From Streptomyces sp. DI166 (lineage in GTDB: Bacteria; Actinomycetota; Actinomycetes; Streptomycetales; Streptomycetaceae): DNA of 64,000 nucleotides. The translations under genes and the position numbers were made by a program. Where the stretch lies: positions 57,471-121,470 of the forward strand of contig NZ_FLSP01000012.1 of NCBI RefSeq assembly GCF_900091315.1. The letters are read 5' to 3'. The notes under the pieces were generated by a model. That model was not told where the DNA came from. It saw nothing but the letters and a program-made list of their open reading frames with translations, and did no database searches. This document shows, piece by piece, positions 10,298 to 18,643 of this stretch (the first letter of the stretch is position 1; each line of letters starts with the position of its first letter).

Positions 10298-10582
10298 CTA
10301 CGCGGAGGGGGCGGGGGTTTCGGGGGAGGGCGGCAGCGGGTCAACGACGAAAGTCCCGAGCCCGACCTCGCCCCGCGTCCACCCCTGCTCCCGTACGTGC
10401 CGCATCGCCTTCGCCGCAGTCGCGTTCACTACGCCGAACTCCTGGGCGATCTCCAGAGTGGATGGCACGCGGCTTCCCGGCGGATACGTACCGTTCTCGA
10501 TACGCCGGATGATCTCCGCTGCGATCTGCCGCCACAGGGGGCGTGTGCGGTCAAGCTCCATGACATCAGCGTGGGTGACCAC
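10298..10582 (-). CDS. GntR-family transcriptional regulator (short)
   Basis: 94 residues consisting almost entirely of a GntR winged helix: LWRQIAAEIIRRIENGTYPPGSRVPS followed by the recognition helix segment NATAAKAMRHVREQGW. It lacks a ligand-binding C-terminal domain, as is common for the short KorSA-like GntR proteins of Streptomyces. Start taken as GTG 10582 with GGAA upstream; ATG 10561 is the alternative but has no ribosome binding site. It is convergent with hsdR and divergent from two small genes, with an inverted repeat between them that could be its operator. Confidence 0.85.
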   Translation of the reverse strand: MVTHADVMELDRTRPLWRQIAAEIIRRIENGTYPPGSRVPSTLEIAQEFGVVNATAAKAMRHVREQGWTRGEVGLGTFVVDPLPPSPETPAPSA

Positions 10583-10624
10583 AGCATTCCGCGCATCCGT
10601 GGTTATCTGCGGTTATCCACGCTA

Positions 10625-10639
10625 CTGTTGTCGCAACAG
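10625..10639. promoter_or_regulatory. Inverted repeat, candidate GntR operator
   Basis: CTGTTG-TCG-CAACAG, perfect 6-base arms around 3 bases, in the gap between the GntR gene and the divergent small gene at 10706. Size and place fit an autoregulatory operator. Binding is inferred. Confidence 0.4.
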
Positions 10640-10705
10640 AGCGGCCCCGAAGGGAAGCGGCTACTTCCCTACCGGGGCCTGAGCCGACTGATTGGGAGTC
10701 GACCT

Positions 10706-10960
10706 ATGCGCAGCCTACTGGCCGCGATTCTGACCCTGTTCCTGCCCGGCCGCGGTACCCACCGCTCGGCAGCACCCCCACCGCCCCTGCCCCGCATCTC
10801 CTGTCCTCCCGCTCCGGAGCCCTCCCCCGTGATCCCGTGTCCGCGCCCGGCGGACGTGATCCTCGCCGACGGCTTGCCCCTGGTCCGGCCGTACGTCGGG
10901 GCGGCAGTCCTGACGACGCTGGGCGGCCGGGACCGCGTTCCGTGGGAGGTCGCCGTATGA
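10706..10960 (+). CDS. Small Pro-rich protein of unknown function
   Basis: 84 residues from ATG 10706. It begins with a short hydrophobic stretch ending LFLPGRG, then a Pro-rich middle, and ends with LVRPYVGAAVLTTLGGRD. I recall similar small proteins beside GntR or XRE regulators in Streptomyces but know no function. Its stop overlaps the next start by ATGA, so the two are co-translated. The region upstream holds the inverted repeat shared with the GntR gene, which may control it. Confidence 0.6.
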   Translation: MRSLLAAILTLFLPGRGTHRSAAPPPPLPRISCPPAPEPSPVIPCPRPADVILADGLPLVRPYVGAAVLTTLGGRDRVPWEVAV

Positions 10961-11220
10961 GCGCGCGTACACCGCGTCTGCGCAGTCTCGGCCTCGACCC
11001 GGCCACCGGCAAGGAGGCCCTGGCGGTCACACACCCCGGCGGCTTTCTGGAGAAGCTTGCCGACGCGCAGGCGCTCAAGGCAGCCGCGGTCCTGGTGGCG
11101 GTCGTCGGCGCGGTGCTGGAGGTGGGCAAGGCGTCGGACGCCGAGCTCGCCGCCTTCGTGACGCCGTTGCACGCCGCGCTCGAAGAATGCGTCAACATCA
11201 TGGCGGCGGACAGGGAGTGA
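10957..11220 (+). CDS. Conserved small protein of unknown function
   Basis: 87 residues from ATG 10957, with GGGAGG upstream and an ATGA overlap with the preceding gene. It reads as a compact helical protein (LEKLADAQALKAAAVLVAVV ... AAFVTPLHAALEECV). No catalytic motif or membrane segment is evident beyond one moderately hydrophobic helix. It forms a two-gene unit with the gene upstream and is followed by a strong hairpin. Function not recognised. Confidence 0.65.
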   Translation: MSARTPRLRSLGLDPATGKEALAVTHPGGFLEKLADAQALKAAAVLVAVVGAVLEVGKASDAELAAFVTPLHAALEECVNIMAADRE

Positions 11221-11260
11221 CGACGTAATGGCTGTTCGGCCGCGGGGCCGGTGATGCCGT

Positions 11261-11290
11261 GGGTGCCCTGGGGTTCCTCCTGGGGCACCC
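11261..11290 (+). terminator. Hairpin downstream of the small gene pair
   Basis: Perfect 8-base arms GGGTGCCC (11261-11268) and GGGCACCC (11283-11290) with a 14-base loop, 41 bases after the stop at 11220. There is no T-tract, which is usual for Streptomyces. It separates the small genes from the kinase. Confidence 0.5.
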
Positions 11291-11399
11291 CCCGCCTTCC
11301 ACCCGCCCCTGTCGTACCGGAATCCCTGGACGGCGTCCTGACGCAGCGGTCACACTTGACCCCTGACTGTGACTGTTCATCACGCATACCGGGGGCAAG

Positions 11400-12986
11400 G
11401 TGCCGCAGGAGGCGATCTCCGACCGTTACGAACTCCTGGAGGAGCTGAGCCACGGCGGCATGGGCGAGGTGTGGCGCGGGTACGACGCCGTCCTCGACAG
11501 ACCCGTGGCCGTGAAACTCATCCGGCAGGCGTCGGTCACCTCCCCGCAGCTGGCCGAGGAGTTCGCCAAGCGCTTCCGGCGTGAGGCCCGCATCACCGCG
11601 CGTATCCAGCACCCCGGCGTGCCGCAGGTGTACGACGCCGTGCTCGACGCGTCGTACGAGCGGCTGTTCCTGGTGATGGAACTCGTCGACGGCGTGCCAC
11701 TGTCCGCCTACATCTCCCCCGGCCGGCCGCTGCCGGTCAGCTGGGCGGCCGCCGTCGCCGCGCAGGTCGCGACGGTGCTGTCGTACGCGCACGACGTGCC
11801 GGTGATCCACCGGGACCTCAAGCCGGGCAACATCCTCGTCGCCCGCGACGGCACGGTGAAGGTCCTCGACTTCGGCATCGCGGCGATACTGCGGACCGAC
11901 GTCACCAGGCTGACCGCTACCGGCAGTCCCATCGGCACCCACCAGTACATGTCGCCGGAGCAGGTCCTGGGCGGTCGCATCACCCCGCGGACCGACCTGT
12001 ACGCGCTCGGCTGTGTGCTGCACGAACTCCTCAGCGGGCGGCTCCTGTTCGAGGCGGAGAGCGAGTACGTGCTGATGCACCAGCACGTCAATGCCGCCCC
12101 CACCCCGCTGCGGCAACTGCGCCCCGATGTCCCCGAGGCGCTGGAGGAACTGGTCCTGCACCTGCTGCGCAAGGCGCCCGAGGCGCGGCCCGCCGACACA
12201 CAGGAGGTGTACGCGCGGCTGCTGCCCTTCCTCCCGCCGCCCGGCCAGGCGCCCGGCACGGCGGACGCCGGACCGGCAGGCGCACCTGACCCTACGGTCG
12301 TGTTCCGTCGCCCCTTCGCGCCCCGCGCCCGCGCCCAGGCCCCGGCGCCCGCAGACCCGGCGCCGACGGCTGTCCTCCCGGCGGCCCCACCGGTGCCTGT
12401 CCCCGCCCGGCTGCGCGAGGACATCAAGGAGGCGTACGCCCACTCCGACGCCCTGCTGGAGGAGGGACGGTTCGCGCAGGCCGCCGAGGTGCTCGGCGAG
12501 GTCATCGAACCCGCCGCCCTCGCCCTCGGCTCCGAGAGCAAGCAGGTCCTGGCGCTGCGCCGCCAGCGAGCGGCCATCCGCCTCCTGGGCGGCGACTACC
12601 GGGCCGCCCTGCCCGAGTTCGACGCCCTCGCCGACGCCTACGCCCGCATCGCCGGGCCGACCAGCGAGCAGGCACGCGCCTGCCGCGCCCAGGCGGCCCG
12701 CTGCCGCGCCGAACTCGGCCAGGTCACCGACGCGCTGGCCGCGCTCCAGTCAGTGCTGAACGTCGTGCGGACCGTGGACAGTGACGTGAGCGAGGAGGCC
12801 GTGGAGCTGCGGCACAACATCGGGATGCTGCTGCTCGCCCAGAGGCGGACCGCCGAGGCGCGGCAGGTCCTCGAACCGCTCCACCAGGACCTGTGCATGG
12901 TGTTCGGCCCGGAGGACGAGATGACCGTCGAGATCGCCGAGGCGCTCGCCGTGATCCGCCTCGACCTCGACGACTCGGCTTCCTGA
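11400..12986 (+). CDS. Serine/threonine protein kinase with TPR-like C-terminal region
   Basis: 528 residues from GTG 11400. The kinase domain covers about residues 10-275: glycine loop SHGGMGEVW, VAVKL with K39, the HRDLKPGN catalytic loop (HRD 137-139), DFG at 157-159, and MSPEQ in the activation segment. All active-site residues are present. A Pro/Ala linker follows, then helical repeats of about 40 residues resembling TPRs (LEEGRFAQAAEVLGEVIEP, LLGGDYRAALPEFDALADAY). No membrane segment or PASTA repeat is present, so a soluble kinase is expected. The ribosome binding site is weak. Targets are unknown. Confidence 0.92.
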   Translation: MPQEAISDRYELLEELSHGGMGEVWRGYDAVLDRPVAVKLIRQASVTSPQLAEEFAKRFRREARITARIQHPGVPQVYDAVLDASYERLFLVMELVDGVPLSAYISPGRPLPVSWAAAVAAQVATVLSYAHDVPVIHRDLKPGNILVARDGTVKVLDFGIAAILRTDVTRLTATGSPIGTHQYMSPEQVLGGRITPRTDLYALGCVLHELLSGRLLFEAESEYVLMHQHVNAAPTPLRQLRPDVPEALEELVLHLLRKAPEARPADTQEVYARLLPFLPPPGQAPGTADAGPAGAPDPTVVFRRPFAPRARAQAPAPADPAPTAVLPAAPPVPVPARLREDIKEAYAHSDALLEEGRFAQAAEVLGEVIEPAALALGSESKQVLALRRQRAAIRLLGGDYRAALPEFDALADAYARIAGPTSEQARACRAQAARCRAELGQVTDALAALQSVLNVVRTVDSDVSEEAVELRHNIGMLLLAQRRTAEARQVLEPLHQDLCMVFGPEDEMTVEIAEALAVIRLDLDDSAS

Positions 12987-13287
12987 CACGCTTCCTCCAA
13001 GAGCAGCTTCGCCGCAGCCGTGCTGCTCCGCGGCCGAAGGGTTGGCGGCGGTCTCGTCGCCAGGGGTGCAGGGCTCACCGGCGCGGCCGTCAGGCCGGTG
13101 GTGCCGCCGGCCGTGCTCCGATCATCTGGCGACAAGCCGCCGCGCCGATTTCCCACGCGTGGTGGGCTTGCTGGTCGGATGGCGGCCGAGGGAAGGGGGC
13201 GTGCGCGGATCAGCGTGCCGGAAGAACGGCAGACAGTACGCTGAATCCAGCGGGATCGGGCCCGCCGCACAGTCCGGGAGGTGCTTC
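12987..13287. other. Intergenic region without a supported gene
   Basis: 301 bases between the kinase and the Uma2 gene. An inverted repeat AGCAGC/GCTGCT (13002-13027) just after the kinase stop may be a weak terminator. GGAGG at 13277-13281 is the ribosome binding site of the next gene. Open frames here have no credible composition and were not called. Confidence 0.4.
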
Positions 13288-13854
13288 ATGACGGCCGAGA
13301 TGGTGGCCCCGGCATGGATGCATGAGCAGATCACGGCGGAGGAGTACGACTCCTGGTCCGAGGAGCAGTGCGCCGGTATCGAGATCGTGGACGGGATGGT
13401 CGTCGTGAGTCCGAGTGCGTCCAAGCGGCACAACCGGTTGGCCCGGATTCTGGCGAATTCCCTGGACGCCGCCGCAGGCCCGGAGTGGAACGCCGACACC
13501 GACTTCGATGTCCGTCTTCAGGACGTCCCGCTGACCAATCGCCGCCCGGACGTGGTCGTGTACCGCGCGGACACGATCGACATCACCCCCACCCGCCCCG
13601 AGCACGTGCTGCTGGTCGCGGAGGTGGTGTCGCCGGGGTCGGAGACCACCGACCGGATCGTGAAGGTCGACCAGTACGCCAAGGCAGGCATCGGCTTCTA
13701 CTGGCGGATCGAGCAGGCTGCGACAGGCGTTCCTCTCGTATACACCTACGTTCTCGACCCGGCGACGAAGACCTACCGGGACGGAGACGTCTTCACCGGC
13801 GTCCTCAAGGTCGCGGCCCCCTTCCCGGTGGAGATCGACCTCGGCCAGGTCTGA
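13288..13854 (+). CDS. Uma2-family (DUF820) putative nuclease
   Basis: 188 residues from ATG 13288, preceded by GGGAGG. It matches the Uma2/DUF820 family, a PD-(D/E)xK restriction-like fold common in Streptomyces and cyanobacteria: start region ITAEEYDSW, core RRPDVVVYRAD, and LVAEVVSPGSETTDRIVKVDQYAKAG in two adjacent strands and a helix. The acidic residues of the D...E core are present. Biological role is unknown; members are often scattered and may be mobile. It stands alone between the kinase and a convergent lipoprotein gene. Confidence 0.88.
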   Translation: MTAEMVAPAWMHEQITAEEYDSWSEEQCAGIEIVDGMVVVSPSASKRHNRLARILANSLDAAAGPEWNADTDFDVRLQDVPLTNRRPDVVVYRADTIDITPTRPEHVLLVAEVVSPGSETTDRIVKVDQYAKAGIGFYWRIEQAATGVPLVYTYVLDPATKTYRDGDVFTGVLKVAAPFPVEIDLGQV

Positions 13855-13963
13855 CCACGCGCTGCTCCGCAGTCGGGCCTGCGGTGCTTCCAATATGGCC
13901 CGAGTCGACCACTTCAACGCATCGAAGGCGTACAGCATCGTGCCCGCGGTCACGCCGCGCCGC

Positions 13964-14419
13964 TCAACGAGACCAGTGAAGGAAGCGGGTCGAAGCAGGC
14001 TGCTTTCCCGGAGTGTTGGGCTGTCCGGTGAAGACCACGAGGTGCCAGGTGTCGCCGCCCTCCCGTGTCACCGTGAAGGTGTCCTTGAGGGGCGTTCCCT
14101 TGGCGTCCACCGCCAGGAGGCGGGCCGAGCCGGTGTCCGGTCCCATGTCCTGCTCGATCCGCAGGTCCTTGATCTTCCACCCCCGCCCGCCCCGCTCTGC
14201 GAGCATCGTCGCGGCCTCCTGCCGTGACCATGCCTTGTCCTCGACCCCGCCGGCCGCGATCAGAGCGCTGACGTTCCGGGAGTTGAGCGCGTCGACGTAG
14301 GCTTCGACGGCCTGTCGAGGTCCGTCCGGCGAGCCCGAAGCCTTGGGCTTCTCGTCCTGGGACGAGCAGCCGACGACGACTGCGGTGGCCAACAGGGCCA
14401 GAAAGTGCCGACGTTCCAC
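13964..14419 (-). CDS. Putative lipoprotein, DUF4878-like
   Basis: 151 residues if started at GTG 14419, where GAGAAG precedes and a lipoprotein signal begins: VERRHF, a hydrophobic core, and lipobox VVGC with the lipidated Cys at residue 18. The mature part has a helix AVEAYVDALNSRN and a cone-like sheet ending WHLVVFTGQPN, similar to small secreted proteins with a nuclear-transport-factor-2-like fold. An in-frame start at 14467 would bury the signal peptide and is less likely. A surface role is inferred; the function is unknown. Confidence 0.72.
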   Translation of the reverse strand: MERRHFLALLATAVVVGCSSQDEKPKASGSPDGPRQAVEAYVDALNSRNVSALIAAGGVEDKAWSRQEAATMLAERGGRGWKIKDLRIEQDMGPDTGSARLLAVDAKGTPLKDTFTVTREGGDTWHLVVFTGQPNTPGKQPASTRFLHWSR

Positions 14420-14569
14420 AGAACACTTCTCAGGGTGGTCGAGCAGGGGAGCGGAACAACCCGTCACGTGCGGGGCGTTGGTGGCAGCCTGCGGGTCGGC
14501 GGCGGTGAAGCGGGCGCGGCTCTCCCGCGCGACGGTTTCCCGCCCTCGGAATGTCCGGTTCCCTACCCG

Positions 14570-14926
14570 TCAGTCACCGGACGGCTCGTTGTTGTGCGCA
14601 CCCGCCTGCTGAGCCGCCTCGGCCAATGCCTGGAGTGCGGCCATGTGGGCGGTCAGGGCTGTGCGGCCCTGGGTGGTCAGGGACAGCCAGGTGCGGGGGC
14701 GTTTGCCGATGTAGCCCTTGCGGATGCGGACGTAGCCCTCCGCTTCCAGGGCCTGGGCGATGCGGCTGACACTGGCGTCCGAGACGGCGCAGTAGTCCCG
14801 CACCGCCGCGAACTCCGCCTCGGCGCAGCCGGAGAGGAACGCCATGAACTGGAGGCGGGTGGGGTGGTGGATCGCCTCGTCCAGGCCCTGCGGGGGGGGT
14901 GTCCGGTCATGCGCTTCTCCGGTCAC
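14570..14926 (-). CDS. Winged-helix (MarR/ArsR-like) transcriptional regulator
   Basis: 118 residues from GTG 14926. The core is a winged helix: IHHPTRLQFMAFLSG, then AVSDASVSRIAQALEAEGYV as helix-turn-helix, and a wing with RIRKGYIGKRPRTWLSLT. It overlaps the 3' end of the upstream membrane gene by 20 bases. The start is odd: a good ribosome binding site (GGAGAAG) precedes an ATG at 14910 in an ATGA overlap, but that ATG is out of frame. One more C in the C8 tract at 14892-14899 would join it to the domain. Either the GTG is used or the tract lacks a base. Confidence 0.8.
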   Translation of the reverse strand: MTGEAHDRTPPPQGLDEAIHHPTRLQFMAFLSGCAEAEFAAVRDYCAVSDASVSRIAQALEAEGYVRIRKGYIGKRPRTWLSLTTQGRTALTAHMAALQALAEAAQQAGAHNNEPSGD

Positions 14927-15182
14927 TGACGGCGGCGTTCCGCCATACGCTCACGGCCCACAGCGCGGCTCCGCCCAGTACGGCGGAGGTCACGGCGCCT
15001 GCTGTGCGGCCTGCGGGGAGGGCGGCGAGTCAGCCGGTTCCGTACGCCGCGAGTGGGATGAGTTGTGACAGGTGGCGCACCTTGGGCGGCAGGCTCGCGG
15101 GCCAGGCGACCACGCCTCCGCTGCGGACGGCCACCACGTGCACGGCGAGGAAGAGGACCGTGGTCAATATCGCCGCGCTCAC
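14907..15182 (-). pseudogene. Small membrane protein with internal TGA stop
   Basis: From GTG 15182 (AGGA upstream) the frame encodes 91 residues interrupted at codon 51 by TGA (15032-15030). The sequence on both sides is coherent membrane protein: a first segment ILTTVLFLAVHVVAV, LAAYGTG before the stop, then LAALPAGRTAGAVTSAVLGG and ALWAVSVWRN after it. The true end is at 14907, in an ATGA overlap with an ATG of the regulator region. TGG (Trp) to TGA is the simplest explanation. Probably an operon with the regulator below. Confidence 0.65.
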
Positions 15183-15316
15183 TCGACATCCTGCAACCGG
15201 GTTCCGCCAGGCCCAGTTGTCCTCTGCGCTCAGCGGGGCCAGGTGACTTCGGCACCTGGCCCCGGCCTTCATCCCGTCCGATCACTACGGCGCATCGCCG
15301 TGGGCGCGGGCAACTC

Positions 15317-16663
15317 TCAGCCCATTCCGAACCGTTCCGCGTGGATCTGGTTCTGGGGGACGCCCAGGGCGCGGAGGGACGTGAGGACCGTCTTGGTCAT
15401 GGGGTCGGGGCCGCAGACGTAGATGTCGCGGGTGGTGATGTCGGGGACGTAGTGGTGCAGGGCCTCCGGGGACAGGGGTGGGGTCGCGTGGTCCGAGGTG
15501 CGGCCTGTGAGGAGGTGGAGGCGGGCTCCCTTTTGGGTGGCCAGGTGGCGGAGTTCGTTCAGGAGGACCGCGTCCGCCTCGCTGCGGACCCGGTAGAGGA
15601 TCACCGTGTCGGCGCCCGGGGGCTGTTCCTCCAGGAGGGAGCGGACCGGGGTCACTCCTACGCCGCCTGCTACCAGGAGGGCTCCGGGGCGGGTGCGGTG
15701 GAGGGAGGTGAAGGCGCCGTACGGGCCCTCGACGAAGGCTCGGGAGCCGGGGGCGAGGTTGCGCAGGCCCGCGCTGGTCGTGCCCACCGCCTTCGCCGTG
15801 AGGCGCAGGCCCTGGCCGCCGGGGGCCGCGGAGAGGGAGAACGGGTTGGCCGTCCACCAGTTGTTGTGGCCGGGGAAGCGCCAGATGCAGAACTGGCCCG
15901 CTCGGGCCGGGAACTTGTCCAGGTGACGGCCCGTTACATAGACCGAGACCGCGTTCAGGGATTCGGGTACGACCGCCACTACCCGGAACTGGTGGTACGC
16001 GTTGCGCCACAGCGGAATCAGCAGCCTCCCCGTCAGCAGCGCGCCGAAGGAGAACAGCCAGAGGATCCACCAGTACGCCTCTGCGAAGGACGAGGAGGTG
16101 AAGGTCGTCGTCTCTTCCAGTTGGTGGTAGAAGGCCAGGCCCAGGGCCACGTAGATGAGGAGGTGCAGGGCGTGCCAGACCTCGTAGCGCAGACGGCGGC
16201 GCAGGGGGCGGGTCGAGACCACGGCGACCAGGGTCAGCGTGGCCGCGGCCAGCATGCCCACCAGAGACGCCGGGACTCCGCTCAGCGCCTTGAACGTCTT
16301 CGCCATCGAGGTGTCGTCGAGGATCGCGAAGCCCAGGACCACGAGGGTGGCGTGGGTGAGGACCGTCCACAGGAGGGTGAAGCCGACCCAGCGGTGCCAG
16401 ACCGTCAGGCGGTCCATGCCGATACGGCGGTCCAGCCATGGGATGCGGGCCACCAGGAGCAGTTGGAACAGCAGCAGTAGCGCCGCGTGCAGGCCGAAGA
16501 ACTTCGCCACCGTCAGGACGTTGTTCTTGCCCTCGCCCGCCGTGAAGAACAGTGTCTCCACGATGGCCACGTTGACCAGTACGAACGCCCACATCACCCA
16601 GCGGGCGGCGTCCACCGGAGCCATGCTGCTCGTGCCTCGCACGGCATTGCTCGCCGTCGCCAT
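15317..16663 (-). CDS. Ferric reductase-like transmembrane flavin/NAD(P) oxidoreductase
   Basis: 448 residues from ATG 16663; an in-frame ATG at 16684 is also possible. The N-terminal half has about six membrane helices with His residues in pairs (LTVWHRWVGF, LTHATL, EVWHALHLL), the haem-binding layout of ferric reductases. The C-terminal half is a ferredoxin-reductase module: RAGQFCIWRFPG and NPFSLSAAP for the flavin, VAGGVGVTPVRSLLEE and YVCGPDPMTK for NAD(P)H. It would move electrons from cytosolic NAD(P)H across the membrane. Substrate is not evident. A TetR gene lies upstream on the same strand. Confidence 0.9.
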   Translation of the reverse strand: MATASNAVRGTSSMAPVDAARWVMWAFVLVNVAIVETLFFTAGEGKNNVLTVAKFFGLHAALLLLFQLLLVARIPWLDRRIGMDRLTVWHRWVGFTLLWTVLTHATLVVLGFAILDDTSMAKTFKALSGVPASLVGMLAAATLTLVAVVSTRPLRRRLRYEVWHALHLLIYVALGLAFYHQLEETTTFTSSSFAEAYWWILWLFSFGALLTGRLLIPLWRNAYHQFRVVAVVPESLNAVSVYVTGRHLDKFPARAGQFCIWRFPGHNNWWTANPFSLSAAPGGQGLRLTAKAVGTTSAGLRNLAPGSRAFVEGPYGAFTSLHRTRPGALLVAGGVGVTPVRSLLEEQPPGADTVILYRVRSEADAVLLNELRHLATQKGARLHLLTGRTSDHATPPLSPEALHHYVPDITTRDIYVCGPDPMTKTVLTSLRALGVPQNQIHAERFGMG

Positions 16664-16684
16664 GGTTGCCTCACATCCCCCCAA

Positions 16685-16702
16685 GGCCGCGGCTCCGCGG
16701 CC
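16685..16702. promoter_or_regulatory. 18-base palindrome upstream of the reductase
   Basis: GGCCGCGG-CT-CCGCGGCC, 22 bases upstream of the reductase start and about 180 bases beyond the TetR stop. It could be a protein-binding site or a short hairpin acting on read-through from the TetR gene. No evidence separates these. Confidence 0.3.
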
Positions 16703-16884
16703 GTATGCACAAACCTCAGGCAGATCGAGTCGTGCCGTTCGCCCTGATCGGCACCGGCCGGGGCGGACTCCGCCGCCCTCGCCCGTTCGCAGGGTCAGCA
16801 GGATATGCGGCTCGATCTGGTATTGATACGGCGCGCGCGGGCGTTTTGTTCACTTCTTCGCGCGCCTCCCGGGGGTGGCCTGCG

Positions 16885-17487
16885 TCAGGGGTTCCGTACG
16901 GCGTTCGCGATCAGTTCCTCCAGTTGGTGCGCCGTGTCGTCCAGGGGCTGGATCGTGCGGCGTGCCCTGCACAGGGCCACTGTTCCCTCCACCGCCGCCA
17001 CGACCAGCGTCGCCAGTTGTGCCGCCTGGGCCGGGGGTGTGCCGTGGGTTCGGAGGGACGTCGCCAGGAGGTTCTCCCACTCGGTGAAGACCTCGGCCGC
17101 CGCTTCCAGGGGTGGCGGGATTTCGTCGGTCTGGGGTTCCTCGATCGCCACCGCCAGGACCGGGCAGCCCGCATGGAAGTCGCTGTCCACGACGATCTTG
17201 CGCCAGAGGGAGAGGAACGCGCGCAGTCCCTCCACCGGGCCCGCCTCCAGTTCCTTGCGCAGACGGCGGGACACCCACTCGCCGGTGTAGCGGACGGCCT
17301 CGGTGGCCAGTTGCTGCTTGCCCTCGGGGAAGTAGTGGTACGTCGAGCCGAGCGGCGCCTTGGCGTGCTTGGCCATCTCACGGATGCTCGTGGCGCTCAG
17401 TCCGCGTCGGCTGATCATGTCGGCGGCGCCTGCCACGATGCGCTCACGTGAGGGCGCGGGGGCCTTCCTCTCTCTCGGGGGTGTCAT
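16885..17487 (-). CDS. TetR-family transcriptional regulator
   Basis: 200 residues from ATG 17487 with GAGGGAG upstream. The N-terminal helix-turn-helix is clear (RERIVAGAADMISRRGLSAT, then SIREMAKHAKAPLGSTYHYFPEGKQQL). The C-terminal part resembles the TetR_C subgroup with the CPVLAVAIEE segment seen in YxaF/LmrA-like repressors. It is probably a ligand-responsive repressor of itself and perhaps of the reductase downstream. A matching palindrome lies 64 bases upstream of its start. Confidence 0.93.
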   Translation of the reverse strand: MTPPRERKAPAPSRERIVAGAADMISRRGLSATSIREMAKHAKAPLGSTYHYFPEGKQQLATEAVRYTGEWVSRRLRKELEAGPVEGLRAFLSLWRKIVVDSDFHAGCPVLAVAIEEPQTDEIPPPLEAAAEVFTEWENLLATSLRTHGTPPAQAAQLATLVVAAVEGTVALCRARRTIQPLDDTAHQLEELIANAVRNP

Positions 17488-17550
17488 CCGGGTGTGCTCC
17501 CTCGGGGCGATCTCGTGGGCTTCGGCATGGTTCGGCGTCCGTGCGACCGT

Positions 17551-17568
17551 CTATGACGGTCGTCATAG
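17551..17568. promoter_or_regulatory. Candidate operator of the adjacent TetR gene
   Basis: CTATGAC-GGTC-GTCATAG: perfect 7-base arms, 4-base centre, 64 bases upstream of the TetR start. Dyad size is typical of TetR operators. It shares TGACGGTC with the palindromes near 30.6, 35.1, 53.8 and 56.9 kb but has a different spacing. Confidence 0.55.
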
Positions 17569-17648
17569 GCTATCTCGGAGGTATGACCACGGCCACGAAC
17601 GTGTGCCGGGGGTGAGGCGGTCCCCACCCCCGGCACGGCCGGCCGGTG

Positions 17649-18546
17649 TCAGGCCGTTGTGCAGGTCACGCCGTTCAGGGTGAAGGCGGACGGGGCGCCG
17701 TTGGTCGTTCCCTTCGTGCCCGTGAAGCCCAGCGAGACCGAGCCCGCCGCCGGGATCGTGCTCGTCCACGGGGCCGAGGCCACCGAGACCGTGCCGTCGG
17801 TCTGGGTCGGGGTGCCGCCCCACATGTTGGTGATCGTCTGGCCGTCGGGGAAGGCGAAGGAGAGGGTCCAGCCGTTCACGGGGGTTGTTCCGGTGTTGCG
17901 GATGGTGAGGTCGGCCTGGAAGCCGCCCGGCCAGTCGTTGGTGACGCGGTAGGCGACCGAGCAGGCGCCCGCGGGGGTGTCGTCCGTGGTCACCGTCAGC
18001 GTGGCGGAGCGGGGGGAGCGGTTGCCGGCCGCGTCACGGGCGTAGACCGCGAAGGTGTACGACGTGTTCGCGGTGAGGCCGGTGATCGTCGCCGTGCGGG
18101 TGGTGGAGGAGGCCGCCGCCGTCTCCGAGCCGCCGGTTACCCGGACCACGTCGTACGCCGTCACGCCAACGTTGTCGGTCGCCGCGGGCCAGGTCAGCGT
18201 CACCGAGGTGGCCGTCTTCTCGGAGACCGTCGGGGTGCCGGGTGCCGTCGGGGCCTGGGTGTCGGGGGCCGATCCGCCGAAGATCGTGGCTTCCTTCGAG
18301 GTCTGGGCTATGCCGTTGGCGCCGTGGAAGATGCGCTGGCCCCAGGAGCTGAGCCGGTTGGGGTCGAAGTCGATCGCCAGGTCCAGGACGGGGTCGGTGT
18401 TGCCGCTCCAGGACCAGGCGAGGTAGCCGAGGTCCAGGTTCTGGGCCGCGGCCATCATCGTGTCCTCGTCCGGATCGCCCCACTGGTCCGCCGGGCCACC
18501 GAACTCACCTCAGTCTGGCCGGTGGGGAGTTCTTGTGTGTTCTCAC
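17649..18546 (-). pseudogene. GH5 endo-beta-mannanase remnant with FN3 and CBM2, internally deleted
   Basis: What remains, in order: an intact start (AGGAG, then GTG 18546) with 12 further codons of a basic signal-peptide n-region (RTHKNSPPARLR), an immediate out-of-frame stop, then the last part of a GH5 catalytic domain. That part begins at GEFGGPADQWG, with the catalytic Glu at 18504-18506, and runs through GYLAWSWSGN and LSSWGQRIF. Next come a fibronectin type III domain and a C-terminal CBM2 (SVAYRVTNDWPGGFQADLTI ... GVTCTTA). Most of the catalytic domain and the signal core are missing. A shorter product could start at ATG 18458 but could not be exported or active. Confidence 0.8.
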
Positions 18547-18643
18547 TGCGACTCCTGAGGTAGTGAGCACCGGAAGCGGGGGGCAGGGGGACGGCATGCG
18601 GCATGTGGGAGAGGCATGCGGGAGGGGCATGCGGAGTGTGGAG

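Noticed and set aside
15030..15032. In-frame TGA read as selenocysteine
   Set aside because: No selenocysteine insertion hairpin and the position is in a membrane loop without redox function; a Trp-to-stop change is simpler.
17551..17568. Membership of the TetR palindrome at 17.55 kb in the five-site CTGACGG regulon
   Set aside because: It shares TGACGGTC but has ATG-type outer arms and a different centre length, so it is more likely the operator of its own neighbouring TetR gene.
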